A DNA stretch of 64,000 nt from contig MCFL01000014.1 of NCBI GenBank assembly GCA_002102555.1, positions 248,001-312,000 on the forward strand. The letters run 5' to 3'. A program made the position numbers and the translations under genes. How positions within the stretch are numbered: the stretch's first letter is position 1; each line of letters begins with the position of its first letter. The notes under the pieces were generated by a model. That model saw nothing but the letters and a program-made list of their open reading frames with translations, made no database searches and was not told where the DNA came from. Positions 46,301 to 56,797 of this stretch are shown here, in pieces. Origin of the DNA: Catenaria anguillulae PL171. Taxonomy: Eukaryota; Blastocladiomycota; Blastocladiomycetes; Blastocladiales; Catenariaceae.

Positions 46301-46768
46301 AATACGACCCGACGAACGATTTTGGCAGCGTTAATCTGTGCAAGCGAATATGGAATTTAATGGAATGTGCACACTCAAAAGCACAGGTTGCGCATCAATC
46401 AGGGGAACACAATGAGGACCCACCAAAAACACCTGGTTCCCCAGTGCACCATCCTCTGGTCGCATGATGAGCATCAAGAGCCGAACGCCAACAGCCCGCT
46501 CGTACACGAAATAGTCGGTATGAAGCAAGGAATCGACATGGTCGCGGGACATGCGCGAAGGGACCGAGACGGGGAACGAAAATGATGGAGTTTCGGCATT
46601 GCTAGATGCCAAGGAAACAACCGAGGGTCGAGCGAGGCGCTGGACCGTGTCGAGAATGGACTGTCTGTGCGGGTCGTGGATCAAGGTGCCAAGCCCATTG
46701 AGGTCCGGTACGGGCGGTTGCACAGACTGCTGCTCATTTGGTACGGCGTCGGGCGGCTGGCCCGCCAT
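43361..46768 (-). CDS. mRNA guanylyltransferase-like pseudoenzyme with long disordered tail
   Basis: The N-terminal ~420 residues follow the capping-enzyme guanylyltransferase fold (Ceg1/RNGTT). FPVSVPSRMSRDHVDSLL leads to DYFVYERAVGVRLLMLI, where active enzymes have K-x-D-G. HHETLIDGCLVTD replaces the DGE motif. RFLCLDMLAVHGR matches the YLIYDII strand. CQGLVFAPVRQPFKPG replaces DGLIF, and YHWIPP replaces KWKPP. The OB-fold segment WKWIRWIASEEEG lacks the R-x-D-K motif. Every catalytic Lys/Glu/Asp is lost, so GMP transfer is not expected. Introns: 45636-45714, 46107-46212, and one ending at 46336 (donor 46432 or 46372). A Ser/Pro-rich tail of about 700 residues follows, with Gln7 and a C-terminal Gln/Pro continuation below 43,360. 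Start ATG 46768. It is divergent from PIGN. Confidence 0.75.
44954..44974. repeat. (CTG)7 microsatellite, coding for Gln7 on the minus strand
   Basis: Seven perfect CTG units encode a Gln run inside the disordered tail of the capping-like gene. A second CTG/CAG-rich stretch lies around 41,485-41,630. Confidence 0.85.
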
Positions 46769-47239
46769 GGTTGCACTCGCCTGTATGGTATCAATTATGG
46801 TGTAAACCGAGCCTCGATGGCAATCCGGCGATTCGCGCTGGGTTGACGGCAGGCTGTGTTGTCAACTTGTCAGACGTGTGATGGATGATGGCCCTCGCAA
46901 AAGTTTGGTTGCGGGGCGTTGGCGGGAGGGGACGGTCGGGGCAGGCAGCTTGAGCAATAGCAGGTAGATGGATCCCGAAGTGCATTGCTGGAGGTGGGCA
47001 TTCGAGCCTTGAATCATCAGTCTTCATTGATTGAGCGTTGAGGCCGTATTGATTTTTTCGCTGAAGAGACGAAGTGAGGTGCGAGAGTTGAGTCTAGAAT
47101 GCTTCCACGTTCATTCCTCTATCCTTCCACAGTGCTTCCATCCTTAGCGTAGCGGATGGCAAAAAAAAGGCAATAAGCATGTTGTCCCGAGACAAGGAAC
47201 CATGAAATGAACGCACTGGCATGAGTGAATTGAAGCACC
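46769..47239. promoter_or_regulatory. divergent intergenic region, capping-like gene / PIGN
   Basis: These 471 bp hold the promoters of two divergent genes. An A/T-rich TTGATTTTTTCGC stretch is near 47,051. Nothing else is recognised. Confidence 0.4.
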
Positions 47240-50222
47240 ATGGGCCGCCCGATACCACGCACCCGCTCCGAGCTCGCCGCCATCCTCGCCGCCTCCGATC
47301 GCGCAAAGCAGGATGACCCGCCACCACCGCAAAAGACGCCTTCGCTCGCCAGGAATGCCCGGTCCATCGCCTACCTCATTCTGTTGGGAGTCCTGTGCCA
47401 TTCCATCTTTGCCATCTCCATCTTTGACATCTACTTCACCTCGCCCGTCGTCCACGGGATGCCCGCAAGCGTGCCACACTCGCCCACGACCACTCCACCC
47501 GCACGCCGCCTGATTCTCTTTGTCGCCGATGGCCTGCGTGCCGACACACTCTTCTCGCACCCGGCGCGCGCACCTTACTTGCACCGTATTGCCCGGGAAA
47601 AGGGCGCCTGGGGCGTCTCGCACACACGCGTGCCAACCGAGTCACGACCGGGTCATGTTGCGCTGATTGCTGGCATGTACGAGGACGTATCCGCAGTCAC
47701 AAAGGGATGGAAGCTGAACCCGGTCGATTTCGATTCCATGGTCAATGCGTCACGGGCCACATTCATGTATGGCTCGCCCGATATCTTGCCCATGTTTGAA
47801 CATGGTGCGGTGGACACGAAGGCTCGGGTCAGGAGCGAAATGTACTCGGCCGAAGAAGAGGATTTCGCTGGCAAGACAGATGCATCGCAGCTCGATACGT
47901 GGACGTTTGAACGTTTCCTCAAGACGCTGGACGACGATTCGGCCAAAGCCAACCTGGATGGCCCACAAACCTTCATCTTTCTGCATTTGCTCGGACTCGA
48001 TACCAACGGCCATGCACATGGACCACACTCGGACACGTACCGCAACAACCTGCAGCTCGTGGATGCCGGCATTGCAAAGGTCGTCAAGGCGGTCGAGACG
48101 CGGTTTCCTGGCGGGGACACGGCGTACGTGTTCACGTCGGATCACGGCATGCATGCCCGTGGCAATCACGGCGACGGGGATCCGCAAAACACGCTGACGC
48201 CGCTGGTAGCGTGGGGCGCGGGCATTCGAAAGCCGATCCGCCAGCCAGGGAATGGCGACATGATTCACGCCAACGGGACAAGGGCCCCACCGCCTCCTTT
48301 GGGCGCGTACCCTGGCGTCGACGCTGAGCGGTGGGCGACCTTGATTCCGACGCTTCGGCGAGACGTCCATCAAGCCGATGTGTCGCCGCTCATGGCGTCG
48401 CTAATTGGTTCGCGTGTGCCCATGAATGGTGTGGGCGTCTTGCCCGCTGACTTGCTCGAGGACAGGCAATGGGCAAAAGTGGCCAAACGTGCAAATGCAC
48501 TGCAGATCCTTTTCATGTACTTGACCAAGGCCAAAATCCGCAGGGACCGCGAACCGTGGTACACGTCGTTTGAGGAACTCTCCGTGTTTGAGCATGTTCC
48601 TCGGCCGCATTTGGCGGAAGTGGTCGCATATTACTACGCGGATGACAAGTTGGACGAGCTCGTGGACCTGAGTTTGCGCGGGCTGGATTATTTGCAAAAG
48701 TGCGTCCATCATTCGATGGTGCACATGTTGAGGCGAGAATTGGCTGACTTTGTATGAGATTCATGCGTGTAGATACGATTGGCTCTTCCTTCGCAGCATT
48801 GTCTCACTTGGCTACGTTGGATGGATGTGCTACTCGCTTAGCCACGTCATCTTCCCCACAAGCACCGTGACAGCCGCCGTCATTCCAGCAACACCCTACA
48901 TTCCGTCCATCCTCATCACAGTGGCACTCGGGGTATTCCTGCTCATCAAGCATGCCCCAACCACCTACTACCTCTACTCGCTCCTCTCCGTCTACTTGTG
49001 GGACTCGACCGCCCGCCGCTTCTTGACGCTCGCGCCACACGCGGGATACTCGTACCCTTCCTTCAAAACGATTGTGCTCGCACTCGCGTACATTGCCGGT
49101 CTTGAAGTCCTTGTCGCCAGCTACGAGCACCGGTGGCTCCTTTTCCCTGTGGCATCCTTGCTCGCTGTTTGGCCCTTCATGCCCTGGTCGCGTCCGTCTA
49201 AAGCACGTTTACCTGTGGCTGGTTGGCGGCTCGTGTGGAGTGTGTCAGTGACAAGCGCAGGGGCATGGACGTTGTTGCCGCCTGTTGGAGCGGAGACGGA
49301 TGTGACTCAGCTTGCTTTGGGTGTCGCTTTGACTCTGGTCCTTTCTGTCGCGGCATTCGCACGTTCAAACGCGACAGCGGCAAGCAAGAGGGTGTACTGG
49401 ACATGCATCTCGCTCTCAGCTATCGCCGCCTGCAACGTCGCATGGATCGTTACTGCTCTTTCTAACCGGCAAGGTCTTCCCTCGATTGCCCAAATCATTT
49501 CTTGGACTATTCTCGTCGCCTCTCCGCTCGCCCTGGCACTTGACCGCCGACCTACGCCCAACCCAATCGACCGCGTCACGCTCATTGCTCTCGCATCTGC
49601 GCCTGTCTACATTCTGCTCAGTACCGCCTACGAGCTCGGTTTCGTTGCCTGTTATGCGACTGCATGTGTCGCCTGGTGTGCCATCGAGCACACTGCATCT
49701 ACTGCCCTCCCCACCGATATCTCAACGTCCTCTGCGGTTGTCACTTCAAGCGACCTGCGCACGGCCTTCACGTTCCTCACGCTGATCCACCTGGGCTTCT
49801 TTGGCACGGGCAACATTGCCTCGTTGGCCTCATTCACGTTGGCCTCAGTGTACCGCCTCATCACTGTGTTTTCGCCATTCACCATGGGCGCGCTGCTCAT
49901 CTTCAAAGTGATCCTCCCGTTTGCTGTTGCCAGTGCCGCGTTTCGCGTTGTTGCTGCGAGTTCGCCGCTTGCCAAACGTGCGAAAAAGGTCGGAAACGAC
50001 CCGTTTGCCGTGTTTTTGTTGGTGGTGAGCACGTGCGACGTGCTCACACTGCACTTCTTTTGGAACGTACGGGATGAGGGGAGCTGGTTGGAGATTGGGA
50101 CCAGTATTTCGCAGTTTGGGATTGCGAGCGGGTTTCTCGTGTTCTTGTTTCTCTTGTATTTGGTGTGCGGGACTGTGGTGGGGAAAGTGGTGGTGCCGAT
50201 GGCCAAGCCAAAGTTGGCATGA
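47240..50222 (+). CDS. MCD4: GPI ethanolamine phosphate transferase 1 (Mcd4/PIGN)
   Basis: Mcd4/PIGN adds phosphoethanolamine to the first mannose of the GPI precursor in the ER lumen. A transmembrane segment (SIAYLILLGVLCHSIFAISI) precedes an alkaline-phosphatase-like luminal domain: LFVADGLRADT with the metal Asp and nucleophile Thr, RVPTESRPGHVALIAG, HLLGLDTNGHAHGPHS, and FTSDHGMHARGNHGDG. A 73-nt intron (48700-48772, GTGCGT...GTGTAG) joins LDYLQ to KYDWLFLRSIVSLGYVGW. Many hydrophobic helices fill the C-terminal PIGN domain. The start ATG is at 47240 and the product is 969 aa, close to yeast Mcd4 (919). No base is missing. The ending lacks an obvious KKXX retention motif. Confidence 0.97.
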
Positions 50223-52179
50223 GTCGGATGTTTGGTTACACGCTACCAGTATGTCTTGAGATCACACTCTGTCCTTTTGCTTTGGCCGTGAGTGCCTTAA
50301 CGGACTCTGGAATCTTGATACCAGTAGCTCGGCTATGTCATTTGTGAGGCATTTGATTTGTACAGGCCAGTCATTTGTTGCCCAGGCCGGATGTACAGCC
50401 TCTCTGCACGAGAATGAACATGTTGTCCACCTCCATTTGTTCGAGAGCGTGTGTGACAGCATGTTCCTGGAGGCATCAGTCGACGCTGAAGCTCGTAGTG
50501 AGTCAGACCGCCGTCAACAGTCGGCGCAACCGATGTCCAACCGTCAGTCGCAACGTCCGCCCCGGGCCGGCTCTATGTATTGGGTGTCCGACGTGAACAT
50601 GAAGAGACCTGCAATTGTTGCCGCATCATTTCACTTGCTCACCAACGATCAGGCATCTTCTCGCACAAAAAGTTTGCCCCCCTTCATCTCGGCCGCGCTC
50701 TCGGCGTGCTCAACGGCAAGGGCCAGCCAGCGCCACCGTCGGTGCGCGCAAGGACAACTCGTCTCAAGTCGACATCTGGCTCCACATAGACGACCGTCGC
50801 CACCGTGTATACACGCGGCGAACCCAAAGCGCAGCAACATCTGGAAGACCTCAACACAACGGCGGCCACGGATGCCAGCCGCGCGTTCACTAGGTTCAGA
50901 ATCACGGCGAGTCTTGCAACCATCGAAGCTCGTTTGCTACGCACCTGTTATTGGCAGGCATTGCCTTGCTGTTCGTGTGCAGGGTCCCGGAGAAAACACC
51001 ATGTCCACTGACGAGTACGACCAGTGCTCCGTTCTCATGCGCGAGACCGAGGATGGGCTCGAAGATATGGTGCAGAAGGGAAATCGTGACATGTTGGCTC
51101 TCGATGATTGTCTGAACAAGAAGCGTACCGCGTTTACCACAGTCCATGCACTACCCAAGCTGGCGGCCAAGCAACCCAATTTGGTTGATGCCACCAAGTC
51201 CGTCCGTCGGGAATCGAGTATACAAGCATTGTAGAACTGCCAGTGCAAGTGCATTACCGACGCCAAAGTCTACCGCCGCTGCCTTACCGACTTTTGCTGC
51301 CGTGGCTGGTCATTAGTATATGCTCGACGGGATGCAGTGCAAGATGTTTGTGCCGTTTCATGGCTCCCGTGCTCGACGCCCGTCGTGCGGCTCGTCGCCT
51401 AACCCCCTGTCGACACCGCGCGCCAACCGTTGCTGCCCCACCATGTCCACAAGCGCAAGCTAGGCGACGCGTTACCTCACATCTCACTTGGTTGTCAACA
51501 CCTGGCCCAACTTGAACTCAGCCGATTCACCGAGCGTCAGATTGTCATTTCAATCGACTTATTGGCGGTGGCCAAGTCCGCGCGGGATTCAAGCGGGATT
51601 GGCTGCGGCGAGACGGCGGAGAGGATTCGATAACCCGAGCGTGATAATTGGCACATTGTTTTTGCAAGTGGAGAGTGCAGTTCAAGTTGGATGAACAGAC
51701 GAGCGATGAGGACGAGGAACCAGAATGCAACTTTTCATGGATGTGGAAGTGATTCTCCAATTGCCACCGGCGACGTTTGTTGGTTGTCGTTTATTGCCTC
51801 TTCCTTGAAGCAATTGATCCTGTGAGCAAGTCAGACGGTATTCGTCCTCCCTCATCATGCTGGCTCGCGTCGATTGTTGGCTGCGAACAGCAGAGGGAAC
51901 ATTGGGCCAGCGTGATGCCAGAAGATCTGCCATGAAAAGTGAGTGACATCAGCGGAAGGATTCCGATCGAGCCGCTGCTGCTTTCACGCGCTTGATCCTC
52001 GAGCAAGGAAGGCGAGCAATGTGCTGACGAGCTCAAGGCAAAGGCAAAGGTACAAAAGCAGGCGCCTGCCCCCTCCCATCTGCAACGCATCCGCCTCTCT
52101 CACGCTTTCACATTCCACCCCTGACTCGCGCCGCCCCGTCCCTTTCCTCACCCCGAGAATACACGCCATTACCATCGCC
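50223..52179. other. intergenic region with no firm gene; thiolase promoter at right end
   Basis: This 1,957-bp stretch has several overlapping open frames on the plus strand (50,335-51,234) but no recognised domain, and the frames disagree. Fragments such as KDNSSQVDIWLHIDD and TRFRITASLATIEARLL hint at an old or frame-disrupted gene. A short ATG frame at 51001-51234 is listed separately. The last 150 bp before the thiolase ATG are C/T-rich and probably its leader. Confidence 0.35.
51001..51234 (+). CDS. possible small protein or 3' exon, 77 aa
   Basis: An ATG opens 77 codons reading MSTDEYDQCSVLMRETEDG and ends at TAG. The protein is charged and predicted mostly helical (EDMVQKGNRDMLALDDCLNK). 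It has no family I recognise. The frame stays open upstream to 50,335, so it may instead be the end of a longer gene. Evidence is only composition and frame length. Confidence 0.25.
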   Translation: MSTDEYDQCSVLMRETEDGLEDMVQKGNRDMLALDDCLNKKRTAFTTVHALPKLAAKQPNLVDATKSVRRESSIQAL

Positions 52180-53485
52180 ATGTCTGCCAACGCCCGCGTC
52201 CAACAGCTCTCGTCCCAAATCGCCCAGCGTACGTCACACCTCGACCACAGGCAACGCTGCAGTTAGCCAGGACTGTCCGCTAACTCGGCCGTTTGCGTCA
52301 TCCACAGCCTCGGTCAGCACCAAGTCGCCCAACGACGTGGTCATCTGTGCCGCCGTCCGCACCCCGATCACGCGCGCGCGCAAGGGCGGGTTCAAGGACA
52401 CGCACACTGAGGAGTTGCTCGCAGCTGCCCTCAAGGCAATCATTGACCGCACCAAGATTGACCCCAAGATTGTCCAGGACATTCAAGTCGGCAACGTTTT
52501 GCCTCCCGGCGGCGGCGCCACGGTTGCCCGCATGGCCGCCCTCTACGCCGGCTTCCCCAACACGACCGCTCTCTCCACCATCAACCGCCAGTGCTCGTCT
52601 GGCCTGCAGGCCGTCGGCTCGATCGCGCACGCCATCCAGGCCGGCATGATTGATGTCGGAATCGGCGCTGGTGTGGAGAGCATGACCATGAACTACGGCC
52701 CCGTCGCCATGCCGCAGTCCACGTCCGACAAGGTCACGGGCTTGCCCGAGGCGGCCGACTGCCTCTTGCCCATGGGCATCACGTCCGAGAACGTGGCCAA
52801 GGAGTGGCAGATTCCTCGGTCCAAGCAAGACGCGCTTGCCGCTGCCTCGCACCAAAAGGCCGCCAAGGCCCAGCAGCAGGGCCTCTTCGACGAGGAGATT
52901 GTGCCCGTGACTATCACCAAGGAGGACGGCACCGAGGCCGTGATTTCCAAGGATGACGGTATTCGCGCCAACACCACGGCCGAGGGCCTTGCCAAGCTCA
53001 AGCCCGCCTTCTCTGCCGACGGATGCACCACCGCTGGTAACGCCTCGCAGGTGTCTGACGGTGCCGCTGCCGTGCTGCTCGCCCGCCGGTCGGTTGCCCA
53101 AAAGCTCGGTCTCCCCATCATTGGCAAGTTTGTCAACTTGGCCGTTGTTGGTGTGCCCCCGCGCGTCATGGGGATTGGCCCCGCATACGCCATTCCCGAG
53201 GCGGTCCGCAAGGCCGGCATCACCATTGACCAAGTCGACATTTTTGAGATCAACGAGGCATTTGCGTCTCAGGCCGTTATGAGTATCGAGCACCTCAAGA
53301 TCCCTTACGAAAAGGTCAACCCCAAGGGTGGTGCCATTGCCCTTGGCCACCCCTTGGGCTGCACGGGTGCCCGCCAAATTGCCACCTTGTTGCCCGAGCT
53401 CAAGCGCCAGGGCAAGAAGGTTGGTGTCGTGTCCATGTGCATTGGTACCGGTATGGGTGCCGCGGCCGTGGTTGTGCGCGAGTAA
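52180..53485 (+). CDS. POT1: peroxisomal 3-ketoacyl-CoA thiolase with PTS2
   Basis: The enzyme performs the last step of beta-oxidation, releasing acetyl-CoA. Exon 1 (52180-52228) encodes [16 protein letters not shown], holding a PTS2-like RV-x5-QI signal for Pex7 import. A 79-nt intron (52229-52307, GTACGT...CCACAG) follows. The mature enzyme has the nucleophile Cys in [33 protein letters not shown], the His in [16 protein letters not shown], and the second Cys in [11 protein letters not shown]. The total is 408 aa, the size of yeast Pot1 (417). No base is missing. Codon use is strongly biased to C-ending codons (AAG, GCC, ACC), suggesting high expression. Cytosolic or mitochondrial acetyl-CoA acetyltransferase is less likely because of the PTS2. 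Confidence 0.95.
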
Positions 53486-54168
53486 GTGGAATGGGAAGAC
53501 TGGGTGGAAGCGTCAGCTTCGGACTGATCGGGCACGGGAGCCTGTTGTCTTTTTTCTTTCTGTTGTTCGCCCTTGCCCTCATTTGGTTGGGCGAGTCTCT
53601 CCATTGATTCCTGTTTCCTTCCAGGCGCGTGTGCTCTGTCAGTTTGTTGCTCGTCCCCCCTGTCTTCGTTTTCTGTACTGAACCGGACCCCTACTTCTTG
53701 GTTGAATGCAATACAATCCTAAATGTCAATCACGTCGACTGGCGGTCCTGCCTGGATGGTGATGGCAGACGTCATGCCATGAGGTTCATTCCGTAAGTAC
53801 ATACAAACTTTTTAGCATGAACACATGCTCACATCACACTCTCGCATACAGCAGATAGACGAGGCTGACGTCAGGAAATGTGTTTGTTACTATGCCGCTT
53901 ACGACGCTACTCGACTAACTGACAGCTGAAAGGTTCCCGTGCGTCGTCAAAATGGCCTGTCTGGGCGGAAGTGGGTTGACGTCCAAGTCGACGAGTCGCT
54001 CGTAGGACGATTCCCGATTTGAGATGATACAGCGTTGGTGGTCGACATGGGCATGCCGAGCGTGTACGTAACTGGCGTGTTTTTCGCCATTGGCGCTGGG
54101 CACTTCAAGTAGGGCAGGCATGCGAGGTCTGCGAGGTGGCATCTCAGTTGGAAAAGGCGCAAAATACA
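53486..54168. other. convergent intergenic region, thiolase / oligoribonuclease
   Basis: This 683-bp gap holds two 3' flanks. T-rich stretches follow the thiolase stop. A perfect TGACGTCA (CRE-type) palindrome occurs at 53866-53873, an odd location for a promoter element. A minus-strand frame at 53,915-54,217 looks non-coding. Confidence 0.4.
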
Positions 54169-55039
54169 TTACACATTCTTGGACTCGGCTGGAATAAACA
54201 AATGACTTTGGTACCACTTTAGCTCATCAATCGACTCGCGGATGTCGTCCAACGCCCTGCGTAGGAGGAGGACAAGGGGGACCCATGAGTAAATGACCAA
54301 ACCACAAATCCACAAAACATGTCCGTGGACTTTGGAACGAACCGATGTGCAAGCTTCTTGGCCGGCTTCTTATCAAACAAGGCTGGATACCATCTGGCCG
54401 CCAGCTCCTTGATAGTACTCACGTCAACAATGCGATACGACAAATGGTCCACGATCCGCGGCATGTCCTTTTGCAAAAACTGCTTGTCGGCATGCACCGA
54501 GTTGCCCGCCAGCACGCCCAAGCCGCGGTCGGGCACGTGCTTTTCGATAAAGGCCAAGATGCGCGCCTCGGCGTCGCGCATGGATACGGTGGACGTGAGC
54601 ACGGCGGCCGTGAGGCCAGATTGGCCGTGGTGCTCTACACACCAGGCGTTCATGGCGTCCATGACGGATTGGGGTTGGTGGATGATGATTTCGTCCGACT
54701 GTGACAGACAGGCGGTGAGGATCATTGGATGCACGCAAACAAGCGCGGGCAGGAATGGTGGGAAAGCGAACCTCGGCGACAATGTTGAGGTAGCCGTCGG
54801 TAATGATGCAAGCGATTTCAATGATGAAGTCCTTCTTGAGGTCCAAGCCCGTCATCTGGTTCATCATTCAGACGAAGTCGTCGTCAGCCTACATGACCGC
54901 ATGGGTAGCTGGATTATGGGTTGATGCCGGGATTATGTATCTGACGGACCTCGCAATCGATCCACACGAGCGGCTTGAAAATGGGTGTCGTAGATGGCCT
55001 GGATCCGGCTGCGGCCGTCGTTGTGGTTAAAGCTGACAT
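54169..55039 (-). CDS. REX2: oligoribonuclease (REX2/REXO2, DEDDh exonuclease)
   Basis: Oligoribonuclease degrades 2-5 nt RNA, mostly in mitochondria. Four exons: 54950-55039, 54772-54855, 54343-54698 and 54169-54256, with introns of 94, 73 and 86 nt. The first two exons join to read LVWIDCEMTGLDLKKDF, the family signature with its Asp and Glu. IIEIACIITD follows, then LAGNSVHADKQFLQKDMPRI with the third acidic residue, and SYRIVDVSTIKELAARWYP. The end is ALDDIRESIDELKWYQ. The product is 205 aa, normal for the family, and no base is missing. The Thr/Ala-rich first 20 residues may act as a weak mitochondrial leader. It lies upstream of and on the same strand as malate dehydrogenase. Confidence 0.96.
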
Positions 55040-55473
55040 GGTGCAAACGTGATGGCGAGCGTTCGGCCAAGCGGGATGGCGAATGGCGGTTGCGATGGAT
55101 CCACAACTGCGGATCGAGGCTGCGAGGTAAGGCAACGATTGCTTGAGCAAGCAATTCATGGAGGAAACTTCACTTTCATCGAGCTCAGCGCATCTGAAAT
55201 TGCCGGCCGCGGGGGACGGGCACGTCGAAATGTATAAATGTGTCCAACTTCTGTCCAACGTTCTGCTTGGGTTCGTTGTCACCTTGCAAGGAGCACTTGC
55301 ACGCAATTTCGGCTTTATTCCAAATTTTCAAGTGAACCCATTGAGAAGGGGTTCCACTTCCACAAGATACAAACAGGATCAAACTAATGGTGATTGATTG
55401 GTGACAAGACACGCCGTGCGACCCGACGAGCAAAGAAAAGAGGGTGATGATGAAAGAAGAATAGTAAAGAGGC
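55040..55473. promoter_or_regulatory. intergenic region between oligoribonuclease and malate dehydrogenase
   Basis: These 434 bp hold the promoter of the oligoribonuclease gene and the 3' end of the malate dehydrogenase gene, both on the minus strand. Nothing further is recognised. Confidence 0.4.
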
Positions 55474-56797
55474 TTAGGCCGACTTGACAAAGTCAAGACC
55501 CTTCTTGATGTTGGCCTTGAGCTCAGGCACGCACTTCTCGAGCAACTCCTCCTCGTACTTGGAAAGGGCACCAATCGGGTGGATCTTCTCCACACCATCC
55601 TTGCCGAGCTCGACCTTGGTGGCGAAGAAGTCGACACCCTGGGCCTTGAGCACAGGCGATTCGACAAACGTGGGCTCAACAATGCCCTTCTCGCCCTCGA
55701 GGGCCTTGAGCAACGACACGGCAAAGCGTGCGCCAGCCACGGCCATGGACAAGGTGGCCGAGCCAGTGCCGTCCTTGGCCTTGACAACCTCGTCACCGCC
55801 GTACTGGATGCGGTACGTCAAGGCAGCGCGCTCCTCGTCGGTGAAGGTGAGGCCGGTTTGCGAGAGCAGGGGCACAATGGTCGGGCCAGAGTGGCCGCCG
55901 ACAACGTGAACCTTGATCGACTCGGGGTTGGCCTTCTTGACTTGGCCGACAAAGGTCGAGGCGCGGACAACGTCCAAGGTGGTGACACCAAACAAGTGCT
56001 TGGGGTTGTACACGCCGTGCTTCTTGAGAACCTCGGCAAAGATGGGCACGGTCGAGTTGACGGGGTTGGAGATGATGAGGAAGTGAGCCTTGGGGCAGTT
56101 CTTGGCGCACGCTTCAGCCAGGTTCTTGACAATGCCGGCGTTAGTCTTGAACAAGTCGTCGCGCGTCATGCCGGGCTTGCGAGGCACACCAGCGGGGATC
56201 ACAACCACCTCGGCGCCCTGAAGGGCGGCATCGAGTTCCTCGGTGCCCTTGTAGCCCTTGACGTCGACGGGCGTGGCAATGTGCGACAAATCAGCAGCAA
56301 CGCCGGGGGTGTTGACAATGTCGAAGAGGGCGAGCTTGGAGACGAGCTTGCCCTCGTTCTTGAGGAGGAGAGACAAAGGCTGGCCAATACCACCCTATAA
56401 AGAGCAAACGTGAATGGCGGCCACGGCGACGCGTGTGAGCGTAAACAGCAGGTTTCAATCGGTTGCAGTCTGACGACGACGAGGACCACGTACGGCGGCA
56501 CCGAGCACGGCAACCTTGCGGGCGTACTGTGGCGGATCGGGATAAGCCGTTGGTGTGTTTGAATCCATGGGGTTTGGCGTTGACATTGGTGTTTGCGTTG
56601 ACATGGTGGCGGTTCAAGGACGGATGCGCCGGGCGTGCGCAAGATGAGATACAGATACAAAAGGAGCGTATGCGGCGTGTGATACGTTAATACTAGATCG
56701 GTGGTTGGGAAGGGGCATGGGGGCAGGCGAGGAGAAGACAACGCACGGCAGCGGACGACGAGTGGAAGCCGCGGGCAAAGATCTTGGTGGCGAGCAT
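55474..56797 (-). CDS. MDH1: mitochondrial malate dehydrogenase
   Basis: The enzyme interconverts malate and oxaloacetate with NAD in the TCA cycle. Exon 1 (56747-56797) encodes [17 protein letters not shown], a typical mitochondrial presequence with a cleavage-like end. A 220-nt intron, the longest here, precedes a 33-nt microexon (56494-56526, [11 protein letters not shown]). Then a 99-nt intron and the main exon (55474-56394), so the NAD loop reads VAVLGAAGGIGQPL across a junction. Substrate Arg and mobile loop lie in [15 protein letters not shown], and the catalytic His in [13 protein letters not shown]. The product is 334 aa, standard for the family, and ends FVKSA. No base is missing. 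Codon bias is strong. A cytosolic or peroxisomal isoform is less likely because of the leader. Confidence 0.96.

Noticed and set aside
52298-53377. 359-codon minus-strand frame opposite thiolase
   Set aside because: Thiolase on the plus strand has all catalytic residues and strong codon bias; long antisense frames are a known side effect of such bias.
53866-53873. CRE palindrome TGACGTCA as a promoter element
   Set aside because: It lies between two convergent 3' ends with no nearby start codon, so a promoter role is unsupported.
55579-56400. 273-codon plus-strand frame opposite malate dehydrogenase
   Set aside because: It is the antisense shadow of a conserved enzyme and lacks any recognisable motif.
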